This document shows positions 9,471-18,975 of a stretch of 64,000 nucleotides of DNA, piece after piece (within the stretch, counting starts at the first letter, position 1; each line of letters opens with the position of its first letter). The translations under genes and the position numbers were made by a program. Below the pieces are notes generated by a model that saw nothing but the letters and a program-made list of their open reading frames with translations, made no database searches and was not told the origin of the DNA. The stretch is from Bacillota bacterium (GTDB lineage Bacteria > Bacillota > Clostridia > Lachnospirales > Lachnospiraceae), in the NCBI GenBank assembly GCA_023392615.1, contig JAEVYT010000030.1, positions 124,001 through 188,000 of the forward strand, given 5' to 3'.

Positions 9471-9827
9471 ATGAAATTCATTAACAAAATGAAGTATAGA
9501 GGAAGTATCAATAGCGGTTATATAAGTATGCAATTAGGTTATATATTTTTATATGGTTCAATACTTGGATTATTTACAGACCGTAACAGACCATGGTATC
9601 TTTATTTATTTTTAATTGCTATAGGAGTTAAAATGCAAATAACAAAGTACATCAATTTGGGTTCTTACAATAAAAAATTGCTCATTGCAGATGTGATATG
9701 TATGTTGTTTACCTTAATCATTTCAATGATTTTTATATTTATATTTAAAGATTACATATATTGTCTTAAGCTGGTTTACATTCCTCCATTCTTGTGGTTG
9801 TTAATAATTAATAGAAAACTAATTTGA
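9471..9827 (+). CDS. Small multi-pass membrane protein, unknown
   Basis: 118 residues. I do not recognise the family. AGGAGG at 9458-9463 lies 7 nt before ATG 9471, which decides the start against an in-frame ATG at 9441. There are about four hydrophobic segments: LGYIFLYGSILGLF, LYLFLIAIGVKM, a long one (IADVICMLFTLIISM and onward), and VYIPPFLWLLII. Basic residues sit between them. It opens the accessory patch that runs to 13.1 kb and is followed after 33 bases by another small membrane-anchored protein on the same strand, so the two may be co-transcribed. AT content is higher than in gltBD. Function unknown. Confidence 0.65.
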   Translation: MKFINKMKYRGSINSGYISMQLGYIFLYGSILGLFTDRNRPWYLYLFLIAIGVKMQITKYINLGSYNKKLLIADVICMLFTLIISMIFIFIFKDYIYCLKLVYIPPFLWLLIINRKLI

Positions 9828-9860
9828 TTTCATGATGATTTTAAGAAGTGGAAGAGGAGT

Positions 9861-10352
9861 ATGTATAATATATTGAAGTACTTTATGAAAAACAGAGTGA
9901 TTATGGTGGTGGGAATATGCTTTTTGCTAGTATTATTAGGAGGTATAGTTAGTCTTTTTGCGGATAATAAACCGCATAACGATGATATTAGGACGGATAA
10001 AAAACCGATTTTAACCAGACTTACGAATATAGGCGATTTTGAAAAATGTGTATGGGAAGCTGACTATGAAGGAAAAAATACACGTTTATCAGCTCCAGAT
10101 ACAAGTACATTTAGAATTCGTGGATATATATTATTATATAAATCAGAAATGGAGAAATTAAAAAAACAATATAAATGGGAAGAAGTTGAAAGCGATTGGA
10201 AACCAGCATTTCAGCAATCAATATTAAAGGTGGACGCAAAAAATTGGCTGCGTAGTGATGAGTTTAATAATTATATTACCCCTGATGATTACTTTGGGGA
10301 GTTCTTTATTGATCTTAATAGTGGCATTTTATATTTTGATTTAGAACTTTAA
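9861..10352 (+). CDS. Membrane-anchored small protein, unknown
   Basis: 163 residues. A basic N-terminus is followed by one hydrophobic segment at about residues 14-34 (IMVVGICFLLVLLGGIVSLF) without a clear signal cleavage site. The remaining 130 residues are charged and probably extracytoplasmic. I do not recognise a domain. GGAAGAGGAG lies just before ATG 9861; the spacing is tight, so an internal start at Met9 (9885) is possible. The gene is 24 bases ahead of the WG-repeat lipoprotein and likely shares its transcript. The small anchored exported form fits the surrounding set of accessory lipoproteins. Function unknown. Confidence 0.6.
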   Translation: MYNILKYFMKNRVIMVVGICFLLVLLGGIVSLFADNKPHNDDIRTDKKPILTRLTNIGDFEKCVWEADYEGKNTRLSAPDTSTFRIRGYILLYKSEMEKLKKQYKWEEVESDWKPAFQQSILKVDAKNWLRSDEFNNYITPDDYFGEFFIDLNSGILYFDLEL

Positions 10353-10376
10353 AAAAAACAATCATGGAGGAAAAAG

Positions 10377-11669
10377 ATGAAACCATATAGGATAATTGTA
10401 ATAATCTTGATGACGCTTTCAATTTTATCCGGTTGCGTTAAAAATAGAACGAATATACAGAACGATACAACATCGAAACCCAATACGACTTCAATCACGC
10501 CAATTACACCAACAGTAGCGGCAATTCAAAAAGATAATAATCTAAACTGGACATGGTGCATTAAACCAGAGCAATACAGTGACTTGTTCTTTATTGATAA
10601 AGATTTAGTAGCAGCAAAGCAGAATAATAAAAAATATGTCATCCTAGATACCAAAGGTAAAATAGCGATTCCGGGTGATTATTCTGAGGTTTCTAATTTT
10701 GAAGAGGGGATATTATCAGTTGATAGGAAAGGGAAATCCTTTTTCATTAATAAAAAAGGAGAAAATATCTTTCATAAAGGATATGACGATACGCTTAACT
10801 TCAGTGAAGGTCTTGCTGGCATTAGTAAAGATGGACAATGGGGATATATAGACAAGACCGGGAAAGTAGTAATACGGAACCAATTTAGTGATGCCAGAGA
10901 TTTTAATGAACATAGCGCTCCGGTTCAAAAGAATCATAAATGGGGATTGATCGATGAGTCAGGGAAAGTTATATTAGATTTCTATTATGAGGAAATGAAT
11001 GATTTTCACAACGGTTATTATGCAGTTAGGAAGAAGGGTAAGTGGGGATTTGTTGATAAATATGGCAAAGTTGTTGCCAAATGTCAATATGCTGAAGTAC
11101 AAGATTATTCGGAAGGATACGCAGCTGTTAGGAAGAATGGTAAGTGGGGATTTATAAACAACAAAGGAAAATTATGCATTGATTTAAAATATAATGATGT
11201 CGGGAACTTTAGTGAAGGTAAGGCTGCAGTTCACATGACAAAGGGAAAAGATGATTTGGGTGAATGGGCATATGTTGATTATAAAGATAACATTGTTATC
11301 GATTTTTATCCTTATGATGCAGGTAATGATGCTTCACCTTTTTTAGGAGAATTCAAGGATGGCTTGGCGTTTGTTCCGAAAACATTAACCAGTATTATTG
11401 ATGAGAAAGGGAAGGATGTTTTTGTAGGAGACTCTAAATTCTTCATTAATGACAGTTATTACAATAAAGAATATGATGCCATCCCTGGATATGTTTATAT
11501 TGATGACGCAATGAAGATTAAAAAATACGGATTAATGGGACTAAAAGGTGACCAGAGGTTGGAACCCGTATTTGACTATGTCGATGGAATACATGATGAA
11601 TATGTCATTGTTGAAAACTTGGTTAATGATGATTATAAATTTGGGTTGATAAAGCTTGAGAAAAAGTAA
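10377..11669 (+). CDS. WG-repeat lipoprotein
   Basis: 430 residues. The N-terminus is a type II signal peptide with lipobox LSGC (Cys20), so the protein is anchored to the outer face of the membrane. A Thr/Pro/Asn-rich linker follows, then repeated units of about 45 residues. Four contain the KWG signature (GQWGYIDKTGKVV, HKWGLIDESGKV, GKWGFVDKYGKVV, GKWGFINNKGK), with degenerate units before and after them. WG (KWG) repeats form beta-propeller-like surfaces found in many secreted proteins without known enzymatic activity. A good ribosome binding site (ATGGAGG) precedes ATG 10377. Its role is not known; surface binding is an inference from the fold. Confidence 0.85.
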   Translation: MKPYRIIVIILMTLSILSGCVKNRTNIQNDTTSKPNTTSITPITPTVAAIQKDNNLNWTWCIKPEQYSDLFFIDKDLVAAKQNNKKYVILDTKGKIAIPGDYSEVSNFEEGILSVDRKGKSFFINKKGENIFHKGYDDTLNFSEGLAGISKDGQWGYIDKTGKVVIRNQFSDARDFNEHSAPVQKNHKWGLIDESGKVILDFYYEEMNDFHNGYYAVRKKGKWGFVDKYGKVVAKCQYAEVQDYSEGYAAVRKNGKWGFINNKGKLCIDLKYNDVGNFSEGKAAVHMTKGKDDLGEWAYVDYKDNIVIDFYPYDAGNDASPFLGEFKDGLAFVPKTLTSIIDEKGKDVFVGDSKFFINDSYYNKEYDAIPGYVYIDDAMKIKKYGLMGLKGDQRLEPVFDYVDGIHDEYVIVENLVNDDYKFGLIKLEKK

Positions 11670-11827
11670 GAGAGAATGACTAGAGATACACAAAGCTGAC
11701 CGGAAGAATGCGTATGGACCAAACGTAAATTCAGATGATTCCTATATTAATATATCTTGCTGATATGTAGATGTCACTTAGGGATGATATTAATTAGATG
11801 GATTATTCAAAGGAGGGTTGGATTGTT

Positions 11828-12306
11828 ATGAGGTATTCTTTTAAATCAAAGTCTTTATTATTAACATTTATATTGGTAATCGGAATGGCATTCATTTGGC
11901 TTTATGAACTTTATCAGCCATTGAGTAAAGATTCTGAAGACTATAAAGAGATATTTTTGAAACATCAGGATATATTTAAGGAAATATCTCAAGACCTTAT
12001 TTCTCAGGATTATGAATTAAATATATATAAAGATGCGGACAAGGTTATTGTAGATGAAAGTGGCATAGAAAAGGAACTAGACAGATGCTCTACTAGTGAT
12101 AAGACAAAGGAAAATATAAAAAATCCTATAGAGACCTTGATATACGCTACATTTATAAATCCAAGGCTTATGTAGAATTTATGTTCAATAGTAAAACTGA
12201 TTATCATGGGATTGTATATTCCACGGATAAGAAACAGCTAAACACTTATACCAGAGTGGAGCAAATTTCAAAAAATTTGTTATATTGCTATCGATGGAAT
12301 GATTAA
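11828..12306 (+). pseudogene. Frameshifted small membrane-anchored protein
   Basis: AGGAGGG at 11811-11817 precedes ATG 11828. The first frame encodes an N-terminal hydrophobic anchor (LLLTFILVIGMAFIWLY) and a charged region, and stops at 12175. A second frame, open to the TAA at 12304-12306, continues with well-formed protein sequence (YKSKAYVEFMFNSK ... VEQISKNLLYCYRWND) in the same AT-rich codon style but has no start or ribosome binding site. The switch between frames falls near 12095-12130, around an A-rich run. The shift is equivalent to loss of one base. I read this as one gene of about 159 codons broken by a frameshift; a sequencing error or programmed frameshift is the alternative. 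Family unknown. Confidence 0.55.
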
Positions 12307-12407
12307 TTGATTATTTTTGAGATGCATTTATAGATGTTCTAAATGGAATCCAGTGGGGTACTTAAGTTTTAAATGATGTTATATACTAATAATACTAGGA
12401 GGCATTT

Positions 12408-13130
12408 ATGGGAAGAAAATTTACATCAATACATATTTTGAATTCTAATATGGATGTGGTAAGATTTATGTCTAAAATGAAGCCTTTGGAAGTGGCATTC
12501 TATGTAATAGAGAATAAGGGTAATGTTAGTGTGTTTTCTGAGTATTTAATAAGTCAGACATTAAAAGAAAAATTAAAAGAATGGTTTGCAGGTTTTAATA
12601 AATATGTAAGGCGAATGATGAGGAAAAAGATGGGGGTACTGTTTCTAGTAGCAGTGATTATGCTTACCGCATGTATTCCGAAAGGATTACGCGGTTTAGT
12701 AACCACTGATGAGGCAAAAGCCGATGAAAGAATGAAACAGATCATGGAAGTAATGAAGAATAAGGATAAGGAAGGATTAAAAGCCTTGTTTTCAAAGCAG
12801 GCATTAAAAGATGCCAAGGATTTTGATGATAATATGGATTCATTGTTTGCATTTTTTTAGGGTGATATTATAACATGGAAGCAAAGTGATGGGTTGTCTT
12901 CCAATGAGGATATAAAAGACTTTAAAAAGTCTGTAGCTTTAACTTATGGTTATTATGTTAACACAACCAAAATGAAGTACTTCTTTGAATTCCTAGATTA
13001 TCCTATCAATGCAATTCACCCGGATAATAAAGGCATCTATTCGTTACATGTGGTTAGAGTGGAGGACAAAGATAAAGCAGTAATTAACTGGGAAGATATG
13101 AAGGCCGGAATTTATGATCCGATGAAATAG
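12408..13130 (+). pseudogene. DUF5104-like lipoprotein with in-frame amber stop and fused N-terminus
   Basis: The frame from ATG 12408 (AGGAGG upstream) runs to TAG 12858-12860, then continues open in the same frame to 13130. The joined protein has a lipobox signal peptide starting at ATG 12615 or 12618 (VAVIMLTAC), a helical region (MKNKDKEGLKALFS), then FAFF-stop-GDI and a C-terminal part with KMKYFFEFLDYP and NKGIYSLHVV. That order matches the DUF5104 lipoprotein family as I recall it, where a Gln is common at the stop position, so CAG to TAG is the simplest change. The 69 residues before the lipoprotein leader (FTSIHILNSN ...) look like the start of a different, unrecognised cytoplasmic protein fused in frame. 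Both features point to gene decay. Confidence 0.6.
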
Positions 13131-13145
13131 TTTAAGTTCAACCCC

Positions 13146-13195
13146 AAAGCTTGTTCAAAATGATGAAAAATTCACGTTTTGAACAAGCTTTTATT
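13146..13195 (+). terminator. Terminator closing the accessory patch
   Basis: A perfect 15-bp stem (13146-13160 with 13177-13191) with a 16-base loop, followed by TTATTATT. It separates the accessory patch from the pfl operon. Confidence 0.8.
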
Positions 13196-13355
13196 ATTCC
13201 ATCCATCAAAACTTTCCTAATCGGTGATAGTTTTGGGGGCTAACTGGAAACAATATGTCAGTATATATAAAAAACTATAATGAACAGGAGTATTACTTTA
13301 GTAAATATGGTGAGAAATATATAAAAACGGTAATGATTACTGTTATTGTTTAACC

Positions 13356-13384
13356 TTGACGATAACATGTTATCGTTATATTAT
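13356..13384 (+). promoter_or_regulatory. pflB promoter with embedded palindromic operator
   Basis: TTGACG (13356-13361), 17 nt, TATTAT (13379-13384). The perfect 18-bp palindrome ACGATAACATGTTATCGT (13359-13376) overlaps the -35 box and fills the spacer, the classic position for a repressor site. It does not match the Rex consensus (TTGTTAAnnnnTTAACAA). The leader to the pflB start is about 125 bases. Confidence 0.7.
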
Positions 13385-13516
13385 ATAGGTGTAATAAAAG
13401 ATAAGTGCCAAATATGGTAGGCGAAGGAGATATAGACTCTATATCATTCTGATAAAAGCACATAGAAGTGCTTTGAGAATCCGGGAACTGCCGAATTGGC
13501 AGAATGGAGGATCGTT

Positions 13517-15742
13517 ATGAGACAAGAATGGTACGATTTTGAACCCGGAAGCTGGATGACGGATGTTAATGTGAGAAGCTTCATTCAACATAATTATACA
13601 CCCTATGAAGGGGATGATTCGTTTTTGGTAGGACCTACTGAACGAACTACCCAGCTTTGGGAACAAGTAAAGGAATTGATGCAGGAGGAAGCAAAGAAGG
13701 GTATTATTGATGCAGAAACCTCAGTTCCGTCAACAATAACAGCGTTTGGACCAGGATATCTGGATAAAGATAAGGAAGTAATCGTTGGCTTCCAGACAGA
13801 TAAGCCTTTAAAACGTGGTATTATGCCGAATGGTGGTATTCGTGTTGTAAAGAGTGCACTTGATGCCTACGGATATCATTTGGATAAAAAGACAGAACAA
13901 ATCTATTCCGAGAATCGTAAGACACATAATGATGGTGTGTTTGATGCCTATACTGATGCAATGAAGAAGGCTAGACATACCGGAATTATCACCGGTCTAC
14001 CGGATGCATATGGCCGTGGTAGAATTATCGGTGATTATAGAAGAGTAGCTTTATATGGTGTGGATTTCCTTATTGAAGATAAGATTCAGGAGAAGAAACT
14101 TCTTGAGATTCCTATCCTAGAATCACCGGATATCCGTTTGAGAGAAGAAATTTCTGAGCAGATTAAAGCATTGAAGGCATTGAAGCAGATGGCTGCTTCC
14201 TATGGCTTTGACATCAGTAATCCTGCTAAGAATTCCTTCGAGGCAACACAATGGACATATTTTGCATATCTTGCAGCAATTAAAGAGCAGGATGGCGCGG
14301 CAATGAGTTTAGGTAGAGTATCCACCTTCCTTGACATATACTATGAGAGAGATTTAAAGAACGGTGCCATTACCGAAGAAGAAGTTCAGGAGCTGGTAGA
14401 TCAGTTCGTAATGAAACTTCGTATGGTACGTTTCTTACGTACCCCTTCCTACAATGACTTATTCTCAGGTGATCCAACCTGGGTTACCGAGTCTATCGGT
14501 GGTATGGGTGTGGATGGTAGAACTCTTGTTACGAAGAGCAGCTTCCGTATCCTTCATACTTTATATAATTTAGGACCTGCTCCGGAACCGAACTTAACAG
14601 TTCTATGGTCAGTGTGCCTTCCGGAAGGCTTCAAAGAGTTCTGCGCAAAGGTTTCCATCGACACCAGCTCCATTCAATATGAGAGTGATGATATCATGAG
14701 AGATGTATGGGGCGATGATTACGGTATCGCTTGCTGTGTATCCGCGATGAGAATCGGTAAGCAGATGCAGTTCTTTGGTGCTCGCGCAAATCTTGCTAAG
14801 GCATTACTATATGCAATCAACGGCGGCAAGGATGAGATTTACGGAGATCAGGTTGGGCCGATGTTTGCACCAATCACCGGAGATTATCTTGAATATGATG
14901 AAGTAATGAAGAAGTTTGATCAAACCATGGATTGGCTCTCTGAATTATATATTAATACCTTGAACGTAATTCACTACATGCATGATAAATATAACTACGA
15001 GAATCTTCAGATGGCACTTCATGATATCAATATTCTTCGTACTGAAGCGTGCGGTATCGCTGGATTATCTGTAGTAGCAGACTCCTTATCTGCTATCAAG
15101 CATGCTAAAGTAAAAGTGATTCGTAACGAAGATGGATTGGCTGTCGATTATGAGATCGAAGGCGAATATCCTGCATACGGTAATAATGATGATCGAGTAG
15201 ACCAGATTGCAATTGAGATCGTAGAGCGATTTATGAATAAGCTTCGTAAGGTTAAGACTTACCGTGAAGCGAAGCAGACCTTATCCGTATTAACAATTAC
15301 TTCAAATGTAGTTTACGGTAAGAAGACAGGCAGTACTCCAGACGGACGTAAGAAAGGTGAACCTTTCGCACCGGGAGCAAATCCGATGCACGGCAGAGAT
15401 AAGAAGGGCGCAATTGCTTCCATGGCATCTGTTGCAAAGCTTCCTTATAAGCATGCAGAAGACGGTATCTCCTATACCTTCTCCATTGTACCGAAGGCTT
15501 TAGGTAAGAATGGTGATGACAGAAAGAAGAACTTAGTTGGTCTTATGGATGGCTTCTTCAACAGTAGTGGACATCATATCAATGTTAACGTATTTGACCG
15601 TGAGACTTTAATGGATGCTATGGAACATCCGGAAAAATATCCTCAGCTTACAATTCGCGTATCCGGTTATGCAGTTAACTTCATTAGACTAAACAGAGAA
15701 CAACAGTTGGATGTAATCAATAGAACCTTCCATGAGAGATAA
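13517..15742 (+). CDS. pflB: Formate acetyltransferase (pyruvate formate-lyase)
   Basis: Glycyl-radical enzyme converting pyruvate and CoA to acetyl-CoA and formate under anaerobic conditions. From ATG 13517 (GGAGG at 13506-13510) it has 741 residues, normal for the family; the in-frame upstream ATG at 13496 lacks a ribosome binding site. The adjacent catalytic cysteines are at about 406-407 (GIACCVSAMRIG). The radical-bearing glycine is near residue 717 in RVSGYAV, close to the C-terminus. The activating enzyme gene follows 134 bases downstream. The operator-like palindrome in its promoter suggests redox or metabolite control, which would be usual for pfl, but the regulator is not identified. 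Confidence 0.97.
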   Translation: MRQEWYDFEPGSWMTDVNVRSFIQHNYTPYEGDDSFLVGPTERTTQLWEQVKELMQEEAKKGIIDAETSVPSTITAFGPGYLDKDKEVIVGFQTDKPLKRGIMPNGGIRVVKSALDAYGYHLDKKTEQIYSENRKTHNDGVFDAYTDAMKKARHTGIITGLPDAYGRGRIIGDYRRVALYGVDFLIEDKIQEKKLLEIPILESPDIRLREEISEQIKALKALKQMAASYGFDISNPAKNSFEATQWTYFAYLAAIKEQDGAAMSLGRVSTFLDIYYERDLKNGAITEEEVQELVDQFVMKLRMVRFLRTPSYNDLFSGDPTWVTESIGGMGVDGRTLVTKSSFRILHTLYNLGPAPEPNLTVLWSVCLPEGFKEFCAKVSIDTSSIQYESDDIMRDVWGDDYGIACCVSAMRIGKQMQFFGARANLAKALLYAINGGKDEIYGDQVGPMFAPITGDYLEYDEVMKKFDQTMDWLSELYINTLNVIHYMHDKYNYENLQMALHDINILRTEACGIAGLSVVADSLSAIKHAKVKVIRNEDGLAVDYEIEGEYPAYGNNDDRVDQIAIEIVERFMNKLRKVKTYREAKQTLSVLTITSNVVYGKKTGSTPDGRKKGEPFAPGANPMHGRDKKGAIASMASVAKLPYKHAEDGISYTFSIVPKALGKNGDDRKKNLVGLMDGFFNSSGHHINVNVFDRETLMDAMEHPEKYPQLTIRVSGYAVNFIRLNREQQLDVINRTFHER

Positions 15743-15876
15743 GATTTAAAGATGTGCATACAAGATTATCGATACAAGAAATATATGATAGTCGTGTCAA
15801 TGTGCCGGTTTTGTATGATTGCGAATTACTGATATATCAAAAGACATGATAAAGGTAACGGAAAGGTTGTGGGATT

Positions 15877-16620
15877 ATGGACATCATTGGTAGAATACAC
15901 TCCTTAGAAAGCTTCGGCACTGTGGATGGACCGGGAATACGTTTTGTTATATTTATGCAAGGGTGCCCTCTTCGCTGCCAATTCTGTCATAATCCTGATA
16001 CCTGGGATACGACAAAAGGTTTGGAATATACACCAAAGCAGCTCTTTGATGAGATAGTTAAGTATAAATCTTATATGGAATTCTCAGGAGGAGGAGTGAC
16101 CTTTACCGGTGGAGAACCACTGCTGCAGGCACATTTTATCCTGGAAGTGTGCAAGATGCTGAAGGAAGAGGGAATCTCTGTTGCGATTGATACCTCCGGC
16201 TATGTATGGAGCTCAGATGTAATAAAAGTTCTTGAATATACGGACATCGTGCTACTGGATATTAAGAACTATAATCCATTTGTATATGAACAGATAACCG
16301 GAGTCTCTCTGGCACCCACTCTTCAGATGCTTGATTATCTGAAGGAGAAACAGATTAAAACATGGATTCGTTATGTACTGGTTCCTGGTTTGACTGATAA
16401 TTTGGATTATATCGAGAAGCTGGCGGAGCATCTTCGTTCCTTTAATAATATATCAAAGATTGAACTTCTTCCATTTCACAAAATGGGTGAATATAAGTGG
16501 GAGGAACTTGGATTAGAATATAAACTGTCCGGTACCGAAGAACCTACGAAGGATTTGGTGTTGCAGGTGAAAACAATCCTTGAATCCAGCGAAATCAATG
16601 TTTCAACCAATGTTAATTAA
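15877..16620 (+). CDS. pflA: Pyruvate formate-lyase activating enzyme
   Basis: A 247-residue radical-SAM enzyme that abstracts hydrogen from the PFL glycine to create the glycyl radical. The CxxxCxxC motif binding the 4Fe-4S cluster is C30, C34, C37 (CPLRCQFCHNP). The glycine-rich GGEPLLQ segment, which contacts S-adenosylmethionine, is near residue 83. The N-terminal ESFGTVDGPGIRF is typical of PflA. A weak GAAAGG lies about 10 nt before ATG 15877. It sits directly behind pflB, the standard arrangement, and is closed by a terminator. Confidence 0.96.
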   Translation: MDIIGRIHSLESFGTVDGPGIRFVIFMQGCPLRCQFCHNPDTWDTTKGLEYTPKQLFDEIVKYKSYMEFSGGGVTFTGGEPLLQAHFILEVCKMLKEEGISVAIDTSGYVWSSDVIKVLEYTDIVLLDIKNYNPFVYEQITGVSLAPTLQMLDYLKEKQIKTWIRYVLVPGLTDNLDYIEKLAEHLRSFNNISKIELLPFHKMGEYKWEELGLEYKLSGTEEPTKDLVLQVKTILESSEINVSTNVN

Positions 16621-16663
16621 ATAAATACATCATTCCCAAAGCCCATTTGTTGTGATTTTTACT

Positions 16664-16720
16664 ATATTCCCATCGAAATAACGATTTAATTAATTGTTAT
16701 TTCAATGGGAATATTTTATT
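16664..16720 (+). terminator. Terminator after pflA
   Basis: A 19-bp stem with one mismatch (16664-16682 with 16696-16714) followed by TTTATT. Confidence 0.85.
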
Positions 16721-16739
16721 GCCCTAATTATATTGCAAA

Positions 16740-16767
16740 TTGTCGAAAATTAATGTAGAATTATAGT
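16740..16767 (+). promoter_or_regulatory. Candidate promoter of the chemoreceptor gene
   Basis: TTGTCG (16740-16745), 16 nt, TATAGT (16762-16767), about 75 nt before the start codon. A sigma-28 type motif (TAAA ... GCCGATAA) is not seen. Confidence 0.4.
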
Positions 16768-16840
16768 ACTAATTGTACAATATATAAAATATGTGTTTTA
16801 CTACGAACATACATTTTAGTTTCAGAGAAAGGTGAATAAG

Positions 16841-18856
16841 ATGCATATTAAGAGCATTAAAGTTAGAATCTTATTATTGTTTTCCCTACTCATCATTGCA
16901 ATTACTTCAATTACCACCTTCCAAGGGGTATTTACAGGTAGGAACTTATTAAGTAAGAGTGTTCAAAATTCAGTTACATCATTAGCCGAAAATAATGCGA
17001 AGCTGGTAGAAAGCAGAACTGAGACATCTAAAGTAGAGATAAGTATGCTCGCCCAACAGGAAGAAATCCAATCAATGGAGCTAGAGGATCAACTACCATT
17101 ACTGAAAAGTCAGCTTGGCAAGACAAGCTTTATGGATCTTGCAATTGTTGATATGAATGGTAAGGCCAGTTATACAGATGGTTCGACTGCGGATTTGAGT
17201 GAGCGAGATTATATTCAGAAGGCCTTAGAAGGTCAAACAAACATATCGGATGTTATTATAAGTAAAGTGACCGGACAACCGGTAATCATGGTCGCGACTC
17301 CGATTGAAAGAGAGAACAAAATTGTAGGAGCATTGATAGGTAGAAAAGACGGTATGGCATTAAGTGTAATGGCAACCGGTATCAAGTTCGGTAAGAATGG
17401 ATATACATATCTAATCAATAGTAAAGGGCAGGTTATTGCTGATAAAAATCATGAATTGGTAGCGAAACAGTTGAATCCAATTCAGGAATCAACTAAGAAT
17501 CCTGCTTATAAAGCATTTGGTACAGCAACCAAAACTATGATTAATGATAAATCATTAAGCCGTGGTGAAACTAAGTTTCTTACCTATGTTGATCAGAATA
17601 AGAACTCTGTTTATGCCGGATATAGTAGAGTGAAGGGTACAGATTGGATTATCGTTGTAACTGCGATGAAAAAGGAAGCAGTAGATCCGATTAATACAAT
17701 GCAATTCATTATTATTGTTACTGTTTTAATTAGTTTAGTATTTACATTAGCAATCGCATATGTGATAGGAGAGGCTATCACAAGACCGATTAATGCAGTT
17801 ACAAAGATATCACAGAGAATTGCAAATCTTGATATTACCGAGAATATCCCTGAGAAATATCAAAAGAGAACTGACGAGAACGGTGTACTTGCGAGAGCAT
17901 TACAAAGTATTGTTGACAGCTTGAGAAATATAGTTGGAGAAATTACTGATTCCTCCACACAGGTATCTACAACGGCGAGCCAATTAGCTACGGTGGTTCA
18001 ACAATCTGCTTTAGCGGTGGATGAGGTAGCAAAGACTGTGGAAGAGATTGCCAAGGGTGCATCAGAGCAGGCAGAGAATACTGAGACAGGATCTGGTCAG
18101 GCGATTAAACTTGGTGATATAATTGAAAAAAACAGAGAAGAAGTATTTAGCATGAACAAAGCTTCTGACAAAGTTACGGAAGTCGTAATGGGTGGCTTAA
18201 AGGATATTAAGCATTTGACGGAGATTTCAGAAGAGAATAATGTCGCTACAAAGAACGTATATGATATTATTTTAAAAACGAATGAAAGCGCAGTTCAAAT
18301 CGGTGAAGCAAGTAATCTTATCGCTAATATAGCGGAACAAACAAACCTCTTGTCACTGAATGCATCGATTGAAGCAGCCAGAGCGGGTGAAGCAGGTAAA
18401 GGTTTTGCAGTAGTTGCTGCCGAGATTAAAAAGCTTGCCGGTCAATCCGCTACTTCAACAAACTATATTAATAGTATTGTAACCGAGCTACAAGCAGTGG
18501 TAACAAAAGCGGTTGAGAGTATAGAGAGAATTAATGAGATAGCTGGGGAGCAGTTAACCAGCGTTGCCAATACAAAACAAAAATATGAAGCAATCATGGA
18601 GGCAATGGAAGCAGCTGTGACGGCAATCTCCGGATTAAATGAATCCGAAGAGGAGATGACCAAATCGAAGAATGATATACTAGATATGCTTCAAACCCTG
18701 AGCGCAATAGCAGAAGAGAACGCTGCAAGTACTGAGGAAGCATCCTCCGCAATGTTAGAGCAGGGAACGTCGATGGAAGAGATGGCACAGTCCAGTGAAA
18801 AATTATCACTCCTCGCTCAAAGCCTACAATCCATTATTATGAGATTTAAAGCTTAA
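16841..18856 (+). CDS. Methyl-accepting chemotaxis protein
   Basis: 671 residues from ATG 16841 (AGAAAGG upstream; the GTG at 16832 overlaps that site). TM1 spans about residues 8-28. An extracellular ligand-binding region of about 255 residues with double-Cache character follows (NGKASYTDGSTADLSERDYI, PIERENKIVGALIG). TM2 is about 287-308, followed by a HAMP linker (ITRPINAVTKI). The cytoplasmic helical hairpin contains the invariant tip EQTNLLSLNASIEAARAGE near residues 502-520, which contacts CheA and CheW. The flanking heptads contain Glu/Gln-rich methylation sites. It senses a small molecule and passes the signal to the flagellar motor; the ligand cannot be told from sequence. It stands alone between terminators. 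Confidence 0.95.
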   Translation: MHIKSIKVRILLLFSLLIIAITSITTFQGVFTGRNLLSKSVQNSVTSLAENNAKLVESRTETSKVEISMLAQQEEIQSMELEDQLPLLKSQLGKTSFMDLAIVDMNGKASYTDGSTADLSERDYIQKALEGQTNISDVIISKVTGQPVIMVATPIERENKIVGALIGRKDGMALSVMATGIKFGKNGYTYLINSKGQVIADKNHELVAKQLNPIQESTKNPAYKAFGTATKTMINDKSLSRGETKFLTYVDQNKNSVYAGYSRVKGTDWIIVVTAMKKEAVDPINTMQFIIIVTVLISLVFTLAIAYVIGEAITRPINAVTKISQRIANLDITENIPEKYQKRTDENGVLARALQSIVDSLRNIVGEITDSSTQVSTTASQLATVVQQSALAVDEVAKTVEEIAKGASEQAENTETGSGQAIKLGDIIEKNREEVFSMNKASDKVTEVVMGGLKDIKHLTEISEENNVATKNVYDIILKTNESAVQIGEASNLIANIAEQTNLLSLNASIEAARAGEAGKGFAVVAAEIKKLAGQSATSTNYINSIVTELQAVVTKAVESIERINEIAGEQLTSVANTKQKYEAIMEAMEAAVTAISGLNESEEEMTKSKNDILDMLQTLSAIAEENAASTEEASSAMLEQGTSMEEMAQSSEKLSLLAQSLQSIIMRFKA

Positions 18857-18920
18857 TATGAAAGCTTGGTATCACAGAATTATCAACTTTTGTCTTGTAC
18901 CAGCATAATATGATTTAACC

Positions 18921-18975
18921 AAAACGTATATGATTTTATGTGTTGCAACGATGCATAGAGTCATATACGTTTTTT
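18921..18975 (+). terminator. Terminator after the chemoreceptor gene
   Basis: A 13-bp stem (AAAACGTATATGA at 18921-18933 with 18961-18973), ending in a T-run to 18975. Confidence 0.85.

Noticed and set aside
13359..13376. Rex binding site in the pflB promoter
   Set aside because: The half-sites do not match TTGTTAA/TTAACAA; kept as an unassigned operator.
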